A stretch of DNA of 64,000 nt from Pseudomonas fulva (GTDB lineage: Bacteria > Pseudomonadota > Gammaproteobacteria > Pseudomonadales > Pseudomonadaceae), in contig NZ_CP082928.1 of assembly GCF_023517795.1 (NCBI RefSeq), positions 2,914,001-2,978,000 on the forward strand, given 5' to 3'. Made by a program: the position numbers and the translations under genes. Position 1 is the stretch's first letter, and every line of letters begins with the position of its first letter. The notes beneath the pieces were generated by a model that was given only the letters and a program-made list of their open reading frames with translations, was not told the origin of the DNA and did not search any database. Positions 59,563 through 64,000 of the stretch are shown in pieces.

Positions 59563-60395
59563 GTTTCCTGGTGTTGCTGTTGGTGCTGTGGGTGGAGAAG
59601 TTCTCCGCCTGGCGTCAGCGTATCCAGCAGGATGAACCCTGGCTGCGTGCCCTGGCGCGGATGGAGCGCGGTGGTACCACCAGCGATTCGCCCTGGCTGG
59701 CCATCGCGCTGCTGGTGGGTGTGCCGCTGCTGATTCTGGCTGCGCTGCTGAAGGTGCTGGCGCCCCTGGCGTACGGCTGGCTGCTGTTGCCGATCCATCT
59801 GCTGGTGGTGATCTACAGCCTGGGCCGTGGCGATCTGCTGGCTGCGCTCGGGCCGTTTCGCGACAGCTGGCGGCGCGGCGATGGCGAAGCGGCCTACCTG
59901 GTCGCCCAGCGCGACCTGGGCGTGCAGGCCGACAGTGAAGCGACGCTGCTACCGAACGTGCAGACCTACCTGGTCTGGCAGGCCTACCAGAGCTTTTTCG
60001 CGGTGATCTTCTGGTATGTGCTGCTCGGCCCGCTTGCCGCGCTGGCCTATCGCTTGCTGGCGCTGATCGTCGAGAACGGTCAGTCCGAGGCGCTGCGCGA
60101 GCGCGCCGGCCAGCTACGGCATGCGTTCGACTGGTTGCCGGTGCGGGTGTTGGCCGCCAGCTTCGCGCTGGTCGGCAATTTCATCGCAGTCAGCCGCGCG
60201 CTGTTGCACGAAGTGCTGAGCTGGGACATCTCGGCCGCGCAACTGGCCGTCGGTGCGGCGCGTGCCGCCGCCGAAACGCCGGAACCCGTGCTCGGCGAGG
60301 CGGGCGTGACGACGCTGGATGGCCTGTGGCAGTTGCTGGTGCGCGCGGCCATTCTCTGGTACGCCGCTATCGCACTGTGGACGTTGTTCTTCTAA
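59559..60395 (+). CDS. ampE: AmpE inner-membrane protein
   Basis: 278-residue inner-membrane protein with four hydrophobic segments (e.g. LVGVPLLILAALLKVLAPLAYG, SFFAVIFWYVLLGPLAALAY). Long thought to be a sensor of muropeptide status; the exact role is uncertain. The ampDE pairing is conserved. Confidence 0.93.
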   Translation: MSFLVLLLVLWVEKFSAWRQRIQQDEPWLRALARMERGGTTSDSPWLAIALLVGVPLLILAALLKVLAPLAYGWLLLPIHLLVVIYSLGRGDLLAALGPFRDSWRRGDGEAAYLVAQRDLGVQADSEATLLPNVQTYLVWQAYQSFFAVIFWYVLLGPLAALAYRLLALIVENGQSEALRERAGQLRHAFDWLPVRVLAASFALVGNFIAVSRALLHEVLSWDISAAQLAVGAARAAAETPEPVLGEAGVTTLDGLWQLLVRAAILWYAAIALWTLFF

Positions 60396-60616
60396 GAACC
60401 TGCTCACGATCTGCTGCGCGTCGGCGCGCCTGCGTTGAAAACAAGCTGGATTGCCAGCCCCGTCGGAAAGCCGCTTGCGGCTAACGCGCTTTAGCGCGGC
60501 CCGAAGGGCGAGCGAAGCGAGTAATGCTCATTTACTACTCGTGTGCGAGCCCAGTCCTTTTGCGGGGGCGCCTAGCCCTTGTATCGCTCTAGCTCGCGAG
60601 GTCGTGAACAGATTCT
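60395..60616. repeat. AGAACCTG-type structured repeat, copy 2
   Basis: 222-bp element exactly filling the space between the convergent ampE and TatD-family genes, starting at the last base of the ampE stop. Its ends AGAACCTGCTCACGAT and GTCGTGAACAGATTCT are imperfect inverted repeats (3 mismatches in 16). Shares CTGCTGCGCGTCGGC, GGATTGCCAGCCC, TGCTCATTTAC and GCTCTAGCTCGCGAG with the copy at 25245-25431, but has a different centre with an extra hairpin near 60470-60500. Confidence 0.75.
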
Positions 60617-61397
60617 AATTCCGCCAGCCGAACAGCGCTGCTGCATTGCGGCTGCTGGCGGCGGCCAGCACCTCTGGCTCCACCGCGAACAGTGTGGCCA
60701 GCTCGCGGCAGATCGCCGGCAGGTGAACCGGGCTGTTGCGAATGTGGGGATGCATCGCCGGCGCCATGTCCGGTGAGTCGGTTTCCAGCACCACGGCGTC
60801 GAGCGGCAGACGCGGCACCACCAGGCGCAGGCGCTTGGCCTGGGGCCAGGTGGCTGCGCCGCCAAGGCCCAGCCTGAAGCCCAGCTTGAGGTATTCCCGG
60901 GCCTCCTCGTAGCTGCCGGCGAAGGCATGAATGATGCCGGCGCGCTGCAGCTTGAAGCGCTTGAGGGTGGCGATCACCTGGGCATGGGCGCGCCGCACGT
61001 GCAGCAGCACGGGCAATTCGAGGCGCTGGGCAAGCTCCAGCTGCGCCTCGAAGAGCACCTGCTGGCGCTGGCGATCCAGCTCAGGCAGGTAGTAGTCCAA
61101 CCCGAATTCGCCCACCGCACACAACTTCTCATGACCCTGCAGCTCCTCCAGCCATTGTTCCAGCGCCTGCAGGTGGGATGGCCGATGGCTGTCCAGGTAC
61201 ACCGGATGCAGGCCTAAGGCGGCGTACAGTCCCTCGTGCGCCAGCACCTGATCCCACACGCGCTGCCAGTTGCCGTGCTCGACGCCCAGTATTACCAGCT
61301 TTTCGACGCCCAGGGCGCGAGCATCGGCGAGCACCTTGGGGCGATCCTCGTCGAAGTCGGGGAAGTCGAGGTGGGTGTGGGTGTCGATCAGCTGCAT
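60615..61397 (-). CDS. TatD family metal-dependent hydrolase
   Basis: 260-residue TIM-barrel hydrolase, probably a DNase or exonuclease. Metal ligands are in DTHTHLDF, further motifs in GEFGLDYYLPELD, LLHVRRAH and LETDSPDM. The ATG at 61397 (MQLIDTHTH) is the family start. The stop codon lies at the inner edge of the repeat element. Confidence 0.92.
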   Translation of the reverse strand: MQLIDTHTHLDFPDFDEDRPKVLADARALGVEKLVILGVEHGNWQRVWDQVLAHEGLYAALGLHPVYLDSHRPSHLQALEQWLEELQGHEKLCAVGEFGLDYYLPELDRQRQQVLFEAQLELAQRLELPVLLHVRRAHAQVIATLKRFKLQRAGIIHAFAGSYEEAREYLKLGFRLGLGGAATWPQAKRLRLVVPRLPLDAVVLETDSPDMAPAMHPHIRNSPVHLPAICRELATLFAVEPEVLAAASSRNAAALFGWRN

Positions 61398-61539
61398 GGG
61401 GCCCGCCCGGAGTCGAGGTTGTATGAACGGCAGGCGTGTACACCTGCGTGACAACATTCTGTGAGTCATTCCCGGCAATGGCCAGTCGAACGATCAGGGA
61501 CGGCGGTTGTGGGGATCGCTGATAAAAAGGGGCCGCCGC

Positions 61540-63591
61540 ATGACGCGTCTTCGCAAGATACTCGGCTGGTGCCTTGCCAGTCTTCTGCTGCTCATCGCAG
61601 CCCTGATGCTGTTTCTGGTGCTCTTCGATTGGAACCTGCTCAAGCCGACGATCAATGCGCGGGTTTCCGAAGCGCTCGATCGGCCCTTCGCGATCGAGGG
61701 CAATCTGGCCGTCACCTGGCAGCGCGAGCCCGACGAGCCCGGCCTGCGTGCCTGGGTGCCCTGGCCCCGGGTCTCCGCCGAGCAGCTTAGCCTGGGCAAT
61801 CCCGAGTGGGCCAAGGGCGAGCATTTCGTTTACCTGGAGCGTGTCGAGGCCAGCCTGTCGCCCGTGCCGCTGCTGTGGAAGACCGTGTCCATCCCGCGCA
61901 TCCATCTGACCGGCGCCGACGCCGTGCTGGAGCGCTTGGCCGACGGGCGGGCCAACTGGACCTTCGATCTTGGCAAGCAAGAGCAGGCGGAAGAGGAACC
62001 GGCCTCGCCCTGGGTGATGGACATCGGCACTATCGGCTTCGACAAGGCCCGGGTCAGTGTCGACGATCAGGTTTCCCAGGCCAGCGTGAACCTGCAGGTC
62101 GAGCCGCTTGGTGAGCCCATCGCCTTTGCCGAGATCGTCGGCACGTCCGCCAGCCAGTCGGATGAGCGGGCCACCCAGCCCCAGGATTACGCCTTTGCCT
62201 GGCAGGCCAAGGGGCGTTACAAGGCGCAGGCGCTCAGCGGCAGCGGTCGTATCGGCGGCCTGCTGGCATTGCAGGACGCCCGTTTGCCATTTCCGGTACA
62301 GGCCGATGTACGCGCCGGCACCACCCGGGTACAGGTGGCCGGCACCCTGACCGACCCGAAGAATCTGGGTGCCCTGGATCTGCGCCTGCGTCTGTCGGGT
62401 GCCAGTCTCGGCAACCTGTATCCACTGACTGGTGTAACGCTGCCCGATACCCCGGCCTATGCCACCGACGGACGATTGATCGCCCAGCTGCAGGACCCGG
62501 ACGGCCCGCTGTTTCGCTACGAGAAATTCAACGGGCGTATCGGTGACAGCGACATCCATGGTGACCTCACCTTCGTGGCCCGCAAGCCGCGTCCCAAACT
62601 CTCCGGAACTCTGGTGTCCAACCAGCTGCGCTTCGCCGACCTGGCGCCGTTGATCGGCGCCGACTCCAACGCCGAGAAGAAGCAGCGCGGCGCGACCAGC
62701 GTCCAGCCGGCCGACAAGGCGCTGCCAGTCGAGGAATTTCGCACCGAACGCTGGCGTGACATGGATGCCGACGTCAGCTTCACGGGCAAGCGCATCGTGC
62801 ACAGCGAGCAACTGCCCTTCACCGACCTGTTCACCCATGTGGTGCTCAATGACGGCAAGCTCAGCCTGGAGCCGCTACGTTTCGGGGTGGCGGGTGGCCG
62901 GCTGGATTCCACCCTGCGTCTGGACGGCAGCGCCACGCCGCTCAGGGCTCAGGCCCAGCTGCGCGCGCGCAATTTCCGCCTGCGCCAGCTGTTCCCCAAC
63001 GTCGAGGTGATGCAGAGCAGCCTCGGCGCATTGAACGGCGATGCCGCCATCAGCGGTACCGGTAACTCGGTGGCGACCCTGCTGGGCGGTGCCAACGGGC
63101 ACGTCAAACTGCTGATCAACGACGGTCGGGTCAGCCGTAACCTGATGGAGATTGCCGGCCTCAACGTCGGTAACTACCTGGTCGGCCGGCTGTTCGGTGA
63201 CAACGAGGTGGAAATCAACTGCGCCGCCGCCAACCTGGACATCAAGCAGGGCGTCATGCGCCCGCAACTGATGGTGATCGACACCGAGAATGCACTGATC
63301 GGCGTGGACGGCACGGTGAATTTCGGCAATGAGCGGCTCGACCTGACCATTACCCCTGAATCGAAGGGGCTGCGGATCTTCTCGCTGCGCTCGCCGCTGT
63401 ACGTACGCGGCACCTTCAAGAACCCCAATCCCGGCGTGAAGGCCGGCCCGCTGGCGCTGCGGGGTGCCGGCATGCTGGCGCTGGGCGCGCTGGTGGCACC
63501 AGCTGCCGGCCTGGTGGCACTGGTGGCGCCCAGTGGCGACCAGCCCAACGAGTGCGAACCGCTGCTGCAGCAGATTCGCCAGGGGCGCTAG
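61540..63591 (+). CDS. AsmA family protein
   Basis: 683-residue inner-membrane-anchored periplasmic protein. N-terminal membrane segment (about 8-30), a chorein-like N-terminal AsmA domain and a C-terminal AsmA_2 region (LGALNGDAAISGTGNS, LLGGANGHVKLLINDGRVS). The family is linked to phospholipid transport between membranes. AAGGGG lies upstream of the ATG at 61540. Divergent from the TatD-family gene. Confidence 0.9.
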   Translation: MTRLRKILGWCLASLLLLIAALMLFLVLFDWNLLKPTINARVSEALDRPFAIEGNLAVTWQREPDEPGLRAWVPWPRVSAEQLSLGNPEWAKGEHFVYLERVEASLSPVPLLWKTVSIPRIHLTGADAVLERLADGRANWTFDLGKQEQAEEEPASPWVMDIGTIGFDKARVSVDDQVSQASVNLQVEPLGEPIAFAEIVGTSASQSDERATQPQDYAFAWQAKGRYKAQALSGSGRIGGLLALQDARLPFPVQADVRAGTTRVQVAGTLTDPKNLGALDLRLRLSGASLGNLYPLTGVTLPDTPAYATDGRLIAQLQDPDGPLFRYEKFNGRIGDSDIHGDLTFVARKPRPKLSGTLVSNQLRFADLAPLIGADSNAEKKQRGATSVQPADKALPVEEFRTERWRDMDADVSFTGKRIVHSEQLPFTDLFTHVVLNDGKLSLEPLRFGVAGGRLDSTLRLDGSATPLRAQAQLRARNFRLRQLFPNVEVMQSSLGALNGDAAISGTGNSVATLLGGANGHVKLLINDGRVSRNLMEIAGLNVGNYLVGRLFGDNEVEINCAAANLDIKQGVMRPQLMVIDTENALIGVDGTVNFGNERLDLTITPESKGLRIFSLRSPLYVRGTFKNPNPGVKAGPLALRGAGMLALGALVAPAAGLVALVAPSGDQPNECEPLLQQIRQGR

Positions 63592-63647
63592 GGGCTGGGG
63601 AGTGTCTACGTGCAGAGGCGCTTGGTGTCGAGCTACGGCAACAGACC

Positions 63648-64000
63648 CTAGGCCTTGAAGCGAATCTTCAAGCCCCGCTCGATGGCATCCAGGCCCGGGT
63701 GGTAACTGCCGTCCAGGGCATCGAGCAGCCGGTCGAACACCCGCTCGGCGATGCGCTCGTGCTGCTGGGAGATGGCGTTCACGCGCAGGGGCAGGAAGTC
63801 GAGCAGTTGCGCATCGCCAAAGGTGCCGAGGCGCAGATTGCGGGTGTCCAGCTCGGGGTGTTCGTACAGGGCATCGAGCACGCCTTCCAGCAATACGTAG
63901 GCGGTGGTTACCAATACGTCCGGCAAGCCATCGCTGGCCAGCAGCTGCTTCATTTGCCGGTAACCCCAGTGGCGACTGAACTGCTCGGCGTGGCTGACGT
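63648..64000 (-). CDS. fruR: Fructose repressor FruR/Cra, C-terminal part (cut by window edge)
   Basis: About 117 C-terminal codons of a LacI-family repressor. The effector-domain end shows VSHAEQFSRHWGYRQMKQLL, LPDVLVTTAYVLLEG and LRLGTFGDAQLLDFLPL, as in FruR, where H/RFGD-type segments contact the sugar phosphate. The frame is open to the window edge, so the DNA-binding half lies beyond 64000. In Pseudomonas fruR precedes the fruBKA fructose operon. Confidence 0.85.
   Translation of the reverse strand, partial: VSHAEQFSRHWGYRQMKQLLASDGLPDVLVTTAYVLLEGVLDALYEHPELDTRNLRLGTFGDAQLLDFLPLRVNAISQQHERIAERVFDRLLDALDGSYHPGLDAIERGLKIRFKA

Overview
The window is chromosomal DNA of a Pseudomonas (GC-rich gammaproteobacterium). 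This rests on gene content and order: rpsU-dnaG, tsaD, plsY-folB, cca, SpoVR-YeaH-PrkA, glpE-apaH-apaG-rsmA-pdxA-surA-lptD, amgK-murU, agtSR-agtABCD, rpe-gph-trpE, prtN/prtR and trpGDC. As I remember the P. aeruginosa map, most of this follows PA0577-PA0651. I cannot name the species.

Layout. 1-5.2 kb: primase start, ribosomal protein S21, tRNA modification (tsaD), phospholipid and folate genes, CCA-adding enzyme. 5.3-10.1 kb: the SpoVR/YeaH/PrkA stress module. 10.6-18.5 kb: one minus-strand cluster running from the LPS translocon lptD through surA, pdxA, rsmA, apaG and apaH to glpE. A 265-bp inverted-repeat element sits exactly between apaG and apaH. 18.6-22.1 kb: peptidoglycan recycling kinase and uridylyltransferase (amgK-murU), djlA and a DUF3530 protein. 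22.2-30.0 kb: the AgtSR two-component system and an AgtABCD-type ABC importer (GABA/5-aminovalerate in P. aeruginosa). 30.1-35.8 kb: a sigma54-controlled catabolic cassette (enhancer-binding protein, iron alcohol dehydrogenase, permease, GabD-like dehydrogenase) that would turn a hydroxyacid such as 4-hydroxybutyrate into succinate. 36-39.3 kb: rpe-gph and trpE with a Trp-codon leader. 39.6-46.7 kb: a 5-oxoprolinase/lactam-carboxylase-like operon with a divergent GntR regulator.

46.7-51.5 kb lies between trpE and trpG, where P. aeruginosa carries its R/F-pyocin cluster. Here only the control and lysis parts are present: PrtN-like activator, PrtR-like repressor, a candidate late regulator, then holin, a GH5 glycosidase without a signal peptide, a lambda-R-type endolysin, Rz and a fully nested Rz1. 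No tail structural gene is visible. Promoter, terminator and operator positions resemble a lambda Q/pR'/tR' lysis switch. I regard this as the most interesting system in the window: a probably DNA-damage-inducible lysis island that may release a glycosidase.

51.5-64.0 kb: an acetyltransferase and a small P-loop kinase, trpGDC with a second Trp-codon leader, nadC, a DUF1631 protein, ampDE, TatD-family hydrolase, an AsmA-family protein and the 3' part of fruR. Several structured intergenic repeats (REP doublets and longer inverted-repeat elements) are scattered through the window. No rRNA, tRNA, CRISPR array, transposase or integrase was seen.
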